Shown here one piece after another: positions 35,892-45,613 of a stretch of DNA of 64,000 bases. The stretch comes from Pseudomonas silvicola (GTDB lineage Bacteria > Pseudomonadota > Gammaproteobacteria > Pseudomonadales > Pseudomonadaceae). Location: contig NZ_CP093280.1 of assembly GCF_026651855.1 (NCBI RefSeq), positions 2,458,001-2,522,000 of the forward strand. The letters run 5' to 3'. The notes under the pieces are model-generated. The model was given only the letters and a program-made list of their open reading frames with translations, did no database searches and was not told the origin of the DNA. The position numbers were made by a program, and so were the translations under genes. Positions within the stretch are counted from its first letter, which is position 1, and each line of letters begins with the position of its first letter.

Positions 35892-37907
35892 TCAGCGCAG
35901 CAATGGCTCGATGGCACTGACAGCCAGTTCCGCGCCGCGGGCGTTGAGGTGGTTGTAGTCCATGTAATAAGAGCGGCTGTCGCCGATCAGGCAGGTCGCC
36001 TGACGGCAGAACAGCGTGTCCAGTGACAGCAGCGTGGCATTGCCGTTGCTGCTGTCGGCCTCGATCAGGTGGCGGTTGAATGCTTGCAATTGCTGGTGCT
36101 TGCTCATCGGCACCGACAGCTCATTCACCCAGGCCAGGGTCTTCGCTTCGTCGGCCTGGGTGCCGCGCGCCAGGCGGTAGTAAAGGTTCTTGGGGTCGAC
36201 CTGTTGCTGTGGCACCTGCTCGATGATGATCAATTGAGTGCCCAGCGCATGGTAGGCCGCCACGGTCTGCGCCAACCCCTGCTCGAACACCTGCCGCGAG
36301 GTGGCATTGGCCAGCCGCTGCTGGTGGTCGGAAATCAGGAAGTAGTTGCTCTTGCGGGGCTTCTCGTAGTCGCCTTCGGTGTACAAGGTCCATCGCGCCG
36401 CCAGGATGACTTTCTTGATGCCATTGGCTTTCACGTAGTCATATTCGCGCTGGGCCAGCGCGGTGCATACGCCCGGCTCGTAGTTGCCACGTGCCACGTC
36501 GACCCCCAGCAGCGGTGGGCAGCCAGCCAGGCCGATGTGCACCACCGTCTTGCTCAGCGCCTTGGCACTGGCATCGAAGGCCGGTAGCAGGACTTCGGCG
36601 TGGCTATCGCCAAATACCGCGATATCCGGGGTGACGTCCTGGCGGGCCGCGCCGAAGCGGCAGAAGTCGATGCTCCAGCCGTCGCCGTTGTAGTTTTTGT
36701 CACAGGGCACGCGGATCTGGGTGTAGGCGAACGATTCCATTGCATCGGCCGTCACGTCGAAGCGGCCGGCAAAACCGTTGTTGGTGTAGCCCACCAGCCC
36801 CAGGGCCATGAACAGCAGCGAGCCGAACGCGCCGGCGGCGAATACCTGGCGGCGGCTGACGGCGCGTTTGTCACGGAAAAACCGCTCGACGAAGCGCCAG
36901 CTCAGCCAGGCCAGTATCAGCGATAGCCCGGCCAGCGCCAGCATGAAAACGGGGCCAGGTTCCACCAGGTTGCCGTCACGGGCAAAGGCAAACACCGGCT
37001 GATGCCACAGGTAGGCGCTATAGCTGATCAGGCCTGTCAGTACAAACGGCCGGGTACTCAGCAGTTTGCCTGCCAGGGTCTTGGGGTTTGCGAACAGAAT
37101 GATCAAGGCTGCGCCCAGGGTGGGTACCAGTGCATGCACGCCAGGGAAGGGCGTGGTGCTGTCGAAGGCGAAAACCCCGTAGCCGATCAAGGCCATGCCT
37201 AGCAGGGATGCCCCTTGGTCCAGCGCCTCGCCGTGCATGCGGCGGGGGTGGCGGGTAAAGTAGAAGGCGATGAACGAACCCACCAGCAGCTCCCAGGCCC
37301 GTGCGCTGAGCAGGTAGAACGCCGCGGAAGACTGATCGTTGGCGCCTCGTTCCGCCAATGCCAGGCTGGCGGCGGCAATGACCGCCAGCAACACCAGCAG
37401 CCAGCGTCGCCCCAACCGCCAGCCGGCCATTAGCAGCAGCGGAAAGAACAGGTAGTACTGCTCCTCCACGGCCAGGGTCCAGGTGTGCAATAGCGGTTTG
37501 AGCTCCGAGACCACATCGAAATAACCGCTTTCGCGCCAGAACAGGATGTTCGACGAAAAGGTCGGTACGGCGATCAGGCTCTTGGCGAAGAACTTGAAAT
37601 CCAGGGGGTTCAGCCATAGCCAGGCCAGGGGCAGGCAGGTCAACATGACCACGAACAGTGGCGGCAGGATTCGCCTGGCGCGGCGTTCGTAGAAAGTGGC
37701 CAGTGAGAAGGTGCCCGCTTGCATCTCGTTGACGATGATTGAGGTGATCAGGTAGCCCGAAATCACGAAGAACACATCCACACCGATGAAGCCGCCGGAA
37801 AAGGCCTGGAAGCCGGCGTGGAAGAGAATGACGGGTAGCACCGCAAGGGTGCGCAGGCCATCGATTTCCGGGCGATAGCCCAGCGCCGGGTTATGGTGAG
37901 TGCTCAT
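35892..37907 (-). CDS. OafA-type acyltransferase fused to an SGNH domain
   Basis: The 671-residue protein has an N-terminal acyltransferase-3 membrane domain (residues 10-370, about ten helices, with YRPEIDGLRTLAVLPVILFH and FIGVDVFFVISGYLIT) and a C-terminal periplasmic SGNH domain: DIAVFGDSHAEVLLPAF with the catalytic Ser in GDSH, and MDYNHLNARGAEL with the Asp-x-x-His pair. Such proteins O-acetylate LPS O-antigen or other surface glycans. It is flanked by two paralogous metallopeptidases. The start at 37907 is the ATG before the membrane domain. Confidence 0.9.
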   Translation of the reverse strand: MSTHHNPALGYRPEIDGLRTLAVLPVILFHAGFQAFSGGFIGVDVFFVISGYLITSIIVNEMQAGTFSLATFYERRARRILPPLFVVMLTCLPLAWLWLNPLDFKFFAKSLIAVPTFSSNILFWRESGYFDVVSELKPLLHTWTLAVEEQYYLFFPLLLMAGWRLGRRWLLVLLAVIAAASLALAERGANDQSSAAFYLLSARAWELLVGSFIAFYFTRHPRRMHGEALDQGASLLGMALIGYGVFAFDSTTPFPGVHALVPTLGAALIILFANPKTLAGKLLSTRPFVLTGLISYSAYLWHQPVFAFARDGNLVEPGPVFMLALAGLSLILAWLSWRFVERFFRDKRAVSRRQVFAAGAFGSLLFMALGLVGYTNNGFAGRFDVTADAMESFAYTQIRVPCDKNYNGDGWSIDFCRFGAARQDVTPDIAVFGDSHAEVLLPAFDASAKALSKTVVHIGLAGCPPLLGVDVARGNYEPGVCTALAQREYDYVKANGIKKVILAARWTLYTEGDYEKPRKSNYFLISDHQQRLANATSRQVFEQGLAQTVAAYHALGTQLIIIEQVPQQQVDPKNLYYRLARGTQADEAKTLAWVNELSVPMSKHQQLQAFNRHLIEADSSNGNATLLSLDTLFCRQATCLIGDSRSYYMDYNHLNARGAELAVSAIEPLLR

Positions 37908-38114
37908 GGCGGGGTGCTCGTTGAAATAGGGCCAGGGGGGAAGGCAGGCGCAGGAAACGCCACGGCTACCGCCGCGCGTGAACGCTGAAAAAAGAGGGAG
38001 GCGCGCGCAAGGCGCGTATTTCATTGTTTAGAACAGCTGGCGCGAGTTGTCCAACTGCCAGGACCGACGGTTTGCCTGATCGGTTGAAGTGGGAGGCGGG
38101 GTAGCAGTGTTCTC

Positions 38115-38140
38115 TTCCCGAGCTTCGCCTGGCCCTACCA
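38115..38140. repeat. Single REP-like half element
   Basis: TTCCCGAGCTTCGCCTGGCC and flanking bases match the arm seen at 2.9 and 18.1 kb. Only one arm is obvious here, between the OafA gene and paralogue B. Confidence 0.5.
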
Positions 38141-38173
38141 GAGCAGGGCCAGGCAATGCGTTGCTGCGGGGGG

Positions 38174-38911
38174 TTATTCCGCCACGGCGAACGCTGGGTA
38201 GGCCAGGCGGGCCCAGGCTTTGTCGCCTTCACTCAAGCTCGTGCCGCCAGTATCGCCGAGGTCTTGTTCGCTGAGCTCCCTTGAAATGGCGTAGTGCATA
38301 ATCGATTGCCGGTCGTAGGGGGTGATCAGCATTCCCGGGCCCTTCGGGATGACTGCGAGAAAATTGTCCGCGATAGCTGAGTCGGACCAGCCAATACCGC
38401 GCAGGCTTTTTTCATTCCAGGTGATGCCGGCATCGGGGTGCTGGTGCTCATGCTGCATCCCCAGTGCATGTCCGAACTCGTGAAGCACACGTTGTTTCAG
38501 GTCCGGGGTATCGTGCCGCACATTCAGTCCCATTGTGGCTTCGTTATTGTTCAGTAACGCATCGGTGCCGACGCAGGACCACTCATAGGGCTGTACGCCG
38601 GACTCAATCTTGATGTCGGCCTCGCGCCAGTTATCGACGAGTTCGAATTTCAGGTTGGCGTATTCAAGCCACTCGCTGGCGGCGCCGAGTATCGCCTGCT
38701 GGGTTTCGGTATCCACGTGAGTGATGAAATAAATACACAGCGTCCGCCCTGGGCTCCAAAGGTAGCTATGATCGCCGGCACCGCGTTTTTTGCGCGTCGC
38801 AGAGCCTGAACCTGAGTTGGGATCGTTGAGAGGGTTTTCAGCAACGGCGGCCTCGAATGACTGCTGCCTGTCGGGCGCGCGCGATACAGCGCAAAACGGG
38901 AAATCGCTCAT
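38174..38911 (-). CDS. Astacin-like (M12A) zinc metallopeptidase, paralogue B
   Basis: The 245-residue protein repeats the architecture of paralogue A: N-terminal ENPLNDPNSG and RKKRG, LWSPGRTLCIYF, zinc motif HEFGHALGMQHEHQH (His144, Glu145, His148, His154) and Met-turn SIMHYA (Met205, Tyr207), then LSEGDKAWARLAYPA near the end. It has no signal peptide. AAGGAG lies seven bases before ATG 38911. It lies upstream of the OafA gene on the same strand, so the three genes form a cassette. The mode of export, if any, is not visible. Confidence 0.84.
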   Translation of the reverse strand: MSDFPFCAVSRAPDRQQSFEAAVAENPLNDPNSGSGSATRKKRGAGDHSYLWSPGRTLCIYFITHVDTETQQAILGAASEWLEYANLKFELVDNWREADIKIESGVQPYEWSCVGTDALLNNNEATMGLNVRHDTPDLKQRVLHEFGHALGMQHEHQHPDAGITWNEKSLRGIGWSDSAIADNFLAVIPKGPGMLITPYDRQSIMHYAISRELSEQDLGDTGGTSLSEGDKAWARLAYPAFAVAE

Positions 38912-39034
38912 GGGGTGGCTCCTTGGTGATTGAGCCTCGAATGTGAGCGATAGTCATGCGCCGAAGGTGCTAACTATTCCAGCCCTGCCCCGGAGAGTGA
39001 CCAGCAAGGCGGCGGGCCGCCTTGCCTGGGGTGG

Positions 39035-40231
39035 TCAGGATTCCTTGAGGAAGTCGCGGATACGCTCGGCGGCTTCCACGCATTCGGCCAGTGGGGCGAC
39101 CAGGGCCATGCGCACGCGACCGGCACCTGGGTTCACGCCCTCCACGTCACGGGACAGGTACGAGCCTGGCACCACGGTCACGTGCTGCTGTTCGAACAGC
39201 TGCTGGCAGAACTGTGCATCGTCCATCGGCACTTTTGGCCACAGGTAGAAGCTGCCGTCCGGGCGCTGTACGTCCAATACCGGTGCGAGGATCGCCAGCA
39301 CCGCATCAAACTTCTCGCGATACAGGGCGCGGTTGGCGCGCACGTGCACTTCGTCGTTCCAGGCCGCGATGCTGGCCAGTTGGGTTTGCACCGGCATGGC
39401 ACAACCGTGGTAGGTGCGATACAGCAGGAACGCCTTGAGGATCTCGGCATCACCGGCCACGAAGCCTGAACGCAGGCCCGGCAGGTTGGAGCGCTTGGAC
39501 AGGCTGTGGAACACCACGCAACGCTTGAAGTCGCTGCGGCCCAGCTCCGCACAGGCGCTCAGCAGGCCTGGGGGCGGGCTTTGTTCGTCGAAGTACAGTT
39601 CGCTGTAGCACTCGTCGGCCGCGATGACGAAGTCATGCTCGTCGGCCAGCGCGATCAGCTTCTTCAGGGTTTCCATCGGCACCAGCGCGCCGGTGGGGTT
39701 GCCTGGCGAGCACAGGAACAGGATCTGGCAGCGCTTCCAGGTGTCGGCGGACACGGCGTCGAAGTCCGGGTTGAAACCGTTGCTGTCCAGGCATGGCAGG
39801 TAGTGCGGGGTAGCCCCGGCCAGCAGCGCCGCGCCCTCGTAGATCTGGTAGAACGGGTTGGGGCTGATCACCAGGCCGTCATCGCTGCGCTCCACCACGG
39901 TCTGGGTGAAAGCGAACAATGCCTCGCGCGTGCCGTTGACCGGCAGCACGTGGCGCGCGGGGTCGATCCAGCCGGCCGGCACGTTGAAGCGCCGTTCGCA
40001 CCATGCGCCGATGGCTTCGCGCAGCGCCGGGATACCCAGGGTGGTGGGGTACACGGCCATCTGGTCGAGGTTGGCGCTCAGGGCTTCGGCAACGAAGCTG
40101 GGCGAGCGGTGCTTGGGCTCGCCGATCGACAGGGCGATGGGGCGCTTGTCGGCTGCCGGGGTCACTGCGCCCAGCAGCTTGCGCAGTTTCTCGAACGGGT
40201 AGGGCTGAAGCTGGTTCAAAGCGTTGTTCAC
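39035..40231 (-). CDS. dapC: Succinyldiaminopimelate transaminase DapC
   Basis: The 398-residue class I/II PLP aminotransferase shows ISPNPFYQIYEGAALLAG near residue 130, LCSPGNPTGA near 175, ADECYSELYFDE near 205 and the PLP lysine in SLSKRSNLPGLRSGF near 238. It makes N-succinyl-diaminopimelate from the keto precursor, between DapD and DapE in the pathway. The start is GTG 40231, ten bases after the glnD stop, so it is the last gene of the map-glnD-dapC operon. Confidence 0.93.
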   Translation of the reverse strand: MNNALNQLQPYPFEKLRKLLGAVTPAADKRPIALSIGEPKHRSPSFVAEALSANLDQMAVYPTTLGIPALREAIGAWCERRFNVPAGWIDPARHVLPVNGTREALFAFTQTVVERSDDGLVISPNPFYQIYEGAALLAGATPHYLPCLDSNGFNPDFDAVSADTWKRCQILFLCSPGNPTGALVPMETLKKLIALADEHDFVIAADECYSELYFDEQSPPPGLLSACAELGRSDFKRCVVFHSLSKRSNLPGLRSGFVAGDAEILKAFLLYRTYHGCAMPVQTQLASIAAWNDEVHVRANRALYREKFDAVLAILAPVLDVQRPDGSFYLWPKVPMDDAQFCQQLFEQQHVTVVPGSYLSRDVEGVNPGAGRVRMALVAPLAECVEAAERIRDFLKES

Positions 40232-40241
40232 GAAGGTTCCT

Positions 40242-42944
40242 CTAGATGCTCAGGCGCGACAGCTCGACGCCCTGCGCCTGGCTGACACTCAGTTGGTCGA
40301 CGATGGCATCCTGCAGGCGGCTGCACAGTTGCGGGTCGGAAAGCGGGTGGTTATCGGCGTCGGTAATGAAGAATACGTCTTCTACCCGCTCGCCCAGGGT
40401 GGCGATCTTGGCATTTTGCAGCGACAGGTCGAACTCCAGGAAAATCTTGCCGATGCGTGCCAGCAGGCCCGGGCGGTCCGGGGCGCTCAGCTCAAGGATG
40501 GTCACCGGGCGCTGGGCGTCGTTGTGAATGGTGACCTGGGGCGCGAAGGCGAAGTGCTTGAGCTGGCGCGGCACCCGGCGCTGGATGATCGTGGGGTAGT
40601 CATCGGGGTTGCGCAGGGCCTCGGTCAGGCCTTCGCGGATCGCCTTGACCCGCACTGGGTTGTCGCCAATCGAGCCGCCGTCGTTGTCCAGCACGATGTA
40701 GGTGTCGAGGGTGAACTGGCTGCTGGAGGTAATGATGCGTGCGTCATGGATGTTGAGGTTGAGCTGGTCCATGGCGGCCACGGTCACGGCGAAGAAGTCG
40801 TGCTGGTCGGGCGCGTAGATGAAGATCTGGGTCCCGCCCTCGAACTCGCGCTGGGTCGTTTCCTTGATCAGCACCAGCGGCCCGCCGTCCACCGGCTGCT
40901 GCAGGATGGCGTCGCTGTGCCAGGCCACGTCGCCTGCGGTGTGGCGCAGGAAATAGTCATCGCCCAGTTGTGACCACAGTTGCTCGACGTCGTCGGGGTC
41001 GGTGCCGGCGCGCACCAGAATGTCCAGGGCCGCGCTCTGGGTCTGGCGGATCTGCTCTTCGCGGTCCAGCGGGTTCTCCAGGCCGCGGCGCAGGGCGCGC
41101 TTGGTCTCGGTGAACAGTTGGCGCAGCAGGCTGGCGCGCCAGCTGTTCCACAGGCTGGGGTTGGTGGCATTGATATCGGCCACGGTCAACACATAGAGGT
41201 AGTCCAGGTGCGTCTGGTCGCCCACCAGTTGGGCGAAGTCGTGGATGACCTGTGGGTCGGACAAGTCCTTGCGCTGGGCGGTGGTGGACATCACCAGGTG
41301 GTTCTGCACCAGCCAGACGATCAGACGGCTGTCCCACAGGGGCAGCTGGTGGCGTTGGCAGAAAGCCTCGGCGTCGATGGCACCCAGGTCCGAGTGGTCG
41401 CCGTGGCGGCCCTTGCCAATGTCGTGATACAGGCCGGCCAGGTAGATCAGCTCCGGCTTGGGTAACTGGCCCATGAGCTTGCTGGCCAGCGGGAATTTCT
41501 CCGACACCGGCGTGTACTGCAACTTGCGCAGGTGCTTGATCAGGTTCAGCGTGTGGGCGTCCACGGTATAGATATGGAACAGGTCGTGCTGCATCTGCCC
41601 CACGATATGGCCGAATTCGGGCAGGTAGCGCCCCAGAATGCCATAGCGGTTCATGCGCCGCAGGTTGCGGTGAATGCCGATCTCGCACTTGAACAGCTCG
41701 ATGAACAGGCTGGTATTGCGAATGTCATTGCGAAAATCATCGTCGATCAGGTGACGATGTTCGCGCAGCAGGCGAATGGTGTCCGCGCGCACACCCTTGA
41801 TCTCGGGGTTCTGCGCCATCAGCACGAAAATTTCCAGCATGGCGAACGGCGTGCGTTTGAACACGTTGGCATGGGTGGCTTCGATGTAGCCGTCGTGCAA
41901 CTGGAAGCGCGAGTTGATCGGCAGGGTAACGCTGCCCACGTCATCGGCCAGGATCACTTCCTCGAAATGCTGAATGATGAGGTCACTGAGCTCGGCGATG
42001 CTCATCACCACACGGTAGTACTTCTGCATGAAGCGTTCGATGGCCAGCTTCGCGTCGCTGTCCTTGAAGCCCAGCAGCCCGGCGATGCTGCGCTGGTGGT
42101 CGAACAGCAAACGGTCTTCGGCGCGCCCGGCCAGCATGTGCAGGGCGTAGCGCACCTTCCACAGGAACTCCTGGGAGCTGGCCAGCAGGTTGTTCTCGCT
42201 TTCCAGCAGGAAACCCTCGCCGGCCAGCGCGTGCAGGTTCAGGGTGCCATATTGGCGCCGCGCCACCCAGAGGATGGTCTGAATGTCACGCAACCCGCCG
42301 GGTGAGCCCTTGACGTTGGGTTCCAGGTTGTATTCGGTGTCGTTGTACTTGTGGTGCCGGGCTTTCTGCTCGGCGCGCTTGGCCAGAAAGAATTCCTTGC
42401 TGGGCCACATGTTCGCGGTGCTGGTGACTTCCAGCATGCGCTTGCGCAGGCGCTCGGGGCCGGCCACGGTGCGGCTTTCCATCAGGTTGGTGATGATGGT
42501 CAGGTCACCGCGGGCCTGCTCGGCGCACTCTTCGATGGAGCGCACGCTCTGGCCCACTTCCAGGCCGATGTCCCACAGCAGGGTGAGAAAGCGCTCGATG
42601 GAATCGCGGAACGTCTCATGGTCCGAGCTTTCCAGCAGGATCAGCAGGTCGATGTCGGAGTAGGGGTGCAGTTCGCCACGCCCGTAGCCGCCCACCGCCA
42701 CCAGGGCGATATCGGCCTCTTCGCTCCAGTCGAACTGGTTCCAGGCCTGCTGCAGGATATTATCGACGAACCAGGCGCGGTCCTCGATCAGCCGCCGAAT
42801 GTCCCGGCCGCTGCGAAACCGCCCGTCCAGTACCTCGCGGGCCTGGCGAATGGCTTTCTTGAAGGCGGCGATGGGGCTCGCCTTGAGGGCCAGTTCCGCC
42901 TGGAACTGACCGCGATCGAACAACTCCGGATCCACCTGGGGCAT
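40242..42944 (-). CDS. glnD: Bifunctional PII uridylyl-transferase/removing enzyme GlnD (intact copy)
   Basis: The 900-residue protein has the nucleotidyltransferase motif [17 protein letters not shown] (residues 85-101), the HD domain with [14 protein letters not shown] (about 500-515), and two C-terminal ACT domains starting near 700 and 815 ([19 protein letters not shown] in the second). GlnD uridylylates PII when glutamine is low and reverses it when high; the ACT domains sense glutamine. AGGAAGG eight bases before ATG 42944 gives the start. The 5' part, from codon 648 up to the start, plus its leader is repeated at 43.4-45.8 kb. Confidence 0.96.
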   Translation of the reverse strand: MPQVDPELFDRGQFQAELALKASPIAAFKKAIRQAREVLDGRFRSGRDIRRLIEDRAWFVDNILQQAWNQFDWSEEADIALVAVGGYGRGELHPYSDIDLLILLESSDHETFRDSIERFLTLLWDIGLEVGQSVRSIEECAEQARGDLTIITNLMESRTVAGPERLRKRMLEVTSTANMWPSKEFFLAKRAEQKARHHKYNDTEYNLEPNVKGSPGGLRDIQTILWVARRQYGTLNLHALAGEGFLLESENNLLASSQEFLWKVRYALHMLAGRAEDRLLFDHQRSIAGLLGFKDSDAKLAIERFMQKYYRVVMSIAELSDLIIQHFEEVILADDVGSVTLPINSRFQLHDGYIEATHANVFKRTPFAMLEIFVLMAQNPEIKGVRADTIRLLREHRHLIDDDFRNDIRNTSLFIELFKCEIGIHRNLRRMNRYGILGRYLPEFGHIVGQMQHDLFHIYTVDAHTLNLIKHLRKLQYTPVSEKFPLASKLMGQLPKPELIYLAGLYHDIGKGRHGDHSDLGAIDAEAFCQRHQLPLWDSRLIVWLVQNHLVMSTTAQRKDLSDPQVIHDFAQLVGDQTHLDYLYVLTVADINATNPSLWNSWRASLLRQLFTETKRALRRGLENPLDREEQIRQTQSAALDILVRAGTDPDDVEQLWSQLGDDYFLRHTAGDVAWHSDAILQQPVDGGPLVLIKETTQREFEGGTQIFIYAPDQHDFFAVTVAAMDQLNLNIHDARIITSSSQFTLDTYIVLDNDGGSIGDNPVRVKAIREGLTEALRNPDDYPTIIQRRVPRQLKHFAFAPQVTIHNDAQRPVTILELSAPDRPGLLARIGKIFLEFDLSLQNAKIATLGERVEDVFFITDADNHPLSDPQLCSRLQDAIVDQLSVSQAQGVELSRLSI

Positions 42945-43008
42945 CGAATAGGCCTTCCTGAACTGTGTTGGGGGTGAGGCTGTTCTTGGCTGTGGCTTTG
43001 TGGTGAGG

Positions 43009-43184
43009 CCTTCCCGGGCAAACCCGGTCCCACACCTTTCGGACCTTGGGTGTCAATCATGCAAAGCTCTTGGCCCTTGGTAGCCCGCAGGTCTTACCCT
43101 GGTGCGCCCAGAGGCTAAGTGCTTTGCCTTCCTGGCACCACTGCCGCGAAGGGTATGGGACCGAGCTTGCTCGGGAAAGTCCCA
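43009..43184. repeat. Inverted REP-like arms upstream of glnD
   Basis: TTCCCGGGCAAACCCGGTCCCAC (43011-43034, first arm) and GGGACCGAGCTTGCTCGGGAAA (43157-43178, second arm) are members of the family seen at 2.9 kb. The pair spans most of the 256-base gap before glnD. The same pair is repeated at 45422-45597 by the tandem duplication. Confidence 0.6.
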
Positions 43185-43200
43185 CCACCTCGATCAAGCC

Positions 43201-45357
43201 CTACGCCGAAACGCGTGGGATGGTATCGTCCGCCCGCAAGGTGAAGATCTCATAGCCAGTAGCAGTGACCACCAGGGTGTGTTCCCACTGGGCCGACAGC
43301 TTGCGGTCCTTGGTGATGGCCGTCCAGCCGTCGCCCAGCACCTTGGTGTCGGCCTTGCCCTGGTTGATCATCGGCTCGATGGTGAAGGTCATGCCTTCCT
43401 TCAACTCCATCCCGGTGCCGGCGCGCACCAGAATGTCCAGGGCCGCGCTCTGGGTCTGGCGGATCTGCTCTTCGCGGTCCAGCGGGTTCTCCAGGCCGCG
43501 GCGCAGGGCGCGCTTGGTCTCGGTGAACAGTTGGCGCAGCAGGCTGGCGCGCCAGCTGTTCCACAGGCTGGGGTTGGTGGCATTGATATCGGCCACGGTC
43601 AACACGTAGAGGTAGTCCAGGTGCGTCTGGTCGCCCACCAGTTGGGCGAAGTCATGGATGACCTGTGGGTCGGACAAGTCCTTGCGCTGGGCGGTGGTGG
43701 ACATCACCAGGTGGTTCTGCACCAGCCAGACGATCAGGCGGCTGTCCCACAGGGGCAACTGGTGGCGTTGGCAGAAAGCCTCGGCGTCGATGGCACCCAG
43801 GTCCGAGTGGTCGCCGTGGCGGCCCTTGCCAATGTCGTGATACAGGCCGGCCAGGTAGATCAGCTCCGGCTTGGGTAACTGGCCCATGAGCTTGCTGGCC
43901 AGCGGGAATTTCTCCGACACCGGCGTGTACTGCAACTTGCGCAGGTGCTTGATCAGGTTCAGCGTGTGGGCGTCCACGGTATAGATATGGAACAGGTCGT
44001 GCTGCATCTGCCCCACGATATGGCCGAATTCGGGCAGGTAGCGCCCCAGAATGCCATAGCGGTTCATGCGCCGCAGGTTGCGGTGAATGCCGATCTCGCA
44101 CTTGAACAGCTCGATGAACAGGCTGGTATTGCGAATGTCATTGCGAAAATCATCGTCGATCAGGTGACGATGTTCGCGCAGCAGGCGAATGGTGTCCGCG
44201 CGCACACCCTTGATCTCGGGGTTCTGCGCCATCAGCACGAAAATTTCCAGCATGGCGAACGGCGTGCGTTTGAACACGTTGGCATGGGTGGCTTCGATGT
44301 AGCCGTCGTGCAACTGGAAGCGCGAGTTGATCGGCAGGGTAACGCTGCCCACGTCATCGGCCAGGATCACTTCCTCGAAATGCTGAATGATGAGGTCACT
44401 GAGCTCGGCGATGCTCATCACCACACGGTAGTACTTCTGCATGAAGCGTTCGATGGCCAGCTTCGCGTCGCTGTCCTTGAAGCCCAGCAGCCCGGCGATG
44501 CTGCGCTGGTGGTCGAACAGCAAACGGTCTTCGGCGCGCCCGGCCAGCATGTGCAGGGCGTAGCGCACCTTCCACAGGAACTCCTGGGAGCTGGCCAGCA
44601 GGTTGTTCTCGCTTTCCAGCAGGAAACCCTCGCCGGCCAGCGCGTGCAGGTTCAGGGTGCCATATTGGCGCCGCGCCACCCAGAGGATGGTCTGAATGTC
44701 ACGCAACCCGCCGGGTGAGCCCTTGACGTTGGGTTCCAGGTTGTATTCGGTGTCGTTGTACTTGTGGTGCCGGGCTTTCTGCTCGGCGCGCTTGGCCAGA
44801 AAGAATTCCTTGCTGGGCCACATGTTCGCGGTGCTGGTGACTTCCAGCATGCGCTTGCGCAGGCGCTCGGGGCCGGCCACGGTGCGGCTTTCCATCAGGT
44901 TGGTGATGATGGTCAGGTCACCGCGGGCCTGCTCGGCGCACTCTTCGATGGAGCGCACGCTCTGGCCCACTTCCAGGCCGATGTCCCACAGCAGGGTGAG
45001 AAAGCGCTCGATGGAATCGCGGAACGTCTCATGGTCCGAGCTTTCCAGCAGGATCAGCAGGTCGATGTCGGAGTAGGGGTGCAGTTCGCCACGCCCGTAG
45101 CCGCCCACCGCCACCAGGGCGATATCGGCCTCTTCGCTCCAGTCGAACTGGTTCCAGGCCTGCTGCAGGATATTATCGACGAACCAGGCGCGGTCCTCGA
45201 TCAGCCGCCGAATGTCCCGGCCGCTGCGAAACCGCCCGTCCAGTACCTCGCGGGCCTGGCGAATGGCTTTCTTGAAGGCGGCGATGGGGCTCGCCTTGAG
45301 GGCCAGTTCCGCCTGGAACTGACCGCGATCGAACAACTCCGGATCCACCTGGGGCAT
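43201..45357 (-). CDS. In-frame GlnD (1-648)-Map (191-260) chimera
   Basis: The 718-residue open frame uses the glnD start and ribosome-binding site duplicated with it. Residues 1-648 equal GlnD, retaining the nucleotidyltransferase motif and the HD motif; both ACT domains are lost. At ...VRAGT the frame passes into Map residue 191 ([10 protein letters not shown]) and ends at the authentic map C terminus (TIPRVSA). The joint lies in the 13-bp repeat. The Map part holds two of the metal ligands (TIEPM, WEHTL) but not the rest. All four glnD-part and one map-part differences from the parents are synonymous. By family knowledge such a GlnD could uridylylate PII without sensing glutamine; expression is not shown. 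Confidence 0.85.
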   Translation of the reverse strand: MPQVDPELFDRGQFQAELALKASPIAAFKKAIRQAREVLDGRFRSGRDIRRLIEDRAWFVDNILQQAWNQFDWSEEADIALVAVGGYGRGELHPYSDIDLLILLESSDHETFRDSIERFLTLLWDIGLEVGQSVRSIEECAEQARGDLTIITNLMESRTVAGPERLRKRMLEVTSTANMWPSKEFFLAKRAEQKARHHKYNDTEYNLEPNVKGSPGGLRDIQTILWVARRQYGTLNLHALAGEGFLLESENNLLASSQEFLWKVRYALHMLAGRAEDRLLFDHQRSIAGLLGFKDSDAKLAIERFMQKYYRVVMSIAELSDLIIQHFEEVILADDVGSVTLPINSRFQLHDGYIEATHANVFKRTPFAMLEIFVLMAQNPEIKGVRADTIRLLREHRHLIDDDFRNDIRNTSLFIELFKCEIGIHRNLRRMNRYGILGRYLPEFGHIVGQMQHDLFHIYTVDAHTLNLIKHLRKLQYTPVSEKFPLASKLMGQLPKPELIYLAGLYHDIGKGRHGDHSDLGAIDAEAFCQRHQLPLWDSRLIVWLVQNHLVMSTTAQRKDLSDPQVIHDFAQLVGDQTHLDYLYVLTVADINATNPSLWNSWRASLLRQLFTETKRALRRGLENPLDREEQIRQTQSAALDILVRAGTGMELKEGMTFTIEPMINQGKADTKVLGDGWTAITKDRKLSAQWEHTLVVTATGYEIFTLRADDTIPRVSA

Positions 45358-45421
45358 CGAATAGGCCTTCCTGAACTGTGTTGGGGGTGAGGCTGTTCTT
45401 GGCTGTGGCTTTGTGGTGAGG

Positions 45422-45597
45422 CCTTCCCGGGCAAACCCGGTCCCACACCTTTCGGGCCTTGGGTGTCAATCATGCAAAGCTCTTGGCCCTTGGTAGCCCG
45501 CAGGTCTTACCCTGGTGCGCCCAGAGGCTAAGTGCTTTGCCTTCCTGGCACCACTGCCGCGAAGGGTATGGGACCGAGCTTGCTCGGGAAAGTCCCA
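45422..45597. repeat. Second copy of the REP-like arms, upstream of the chimera
   Basis: Duplicate of the elements at 43009-43184, differing at A43043/G45456 only. It lies in the gap between map and the chimera. Confidence 0.6.
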
Positions 45598-45613
45598 CCA
45601 CCTCAATCAAGCC

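Noticed and set aside
35059-38911. A toxin-immunity or T6SS effector module
   Set aside because: No effector marker, VgrG, PAAR or immunity-like gene is adjacent; only the accessory-cassette reading is kept as a finding.
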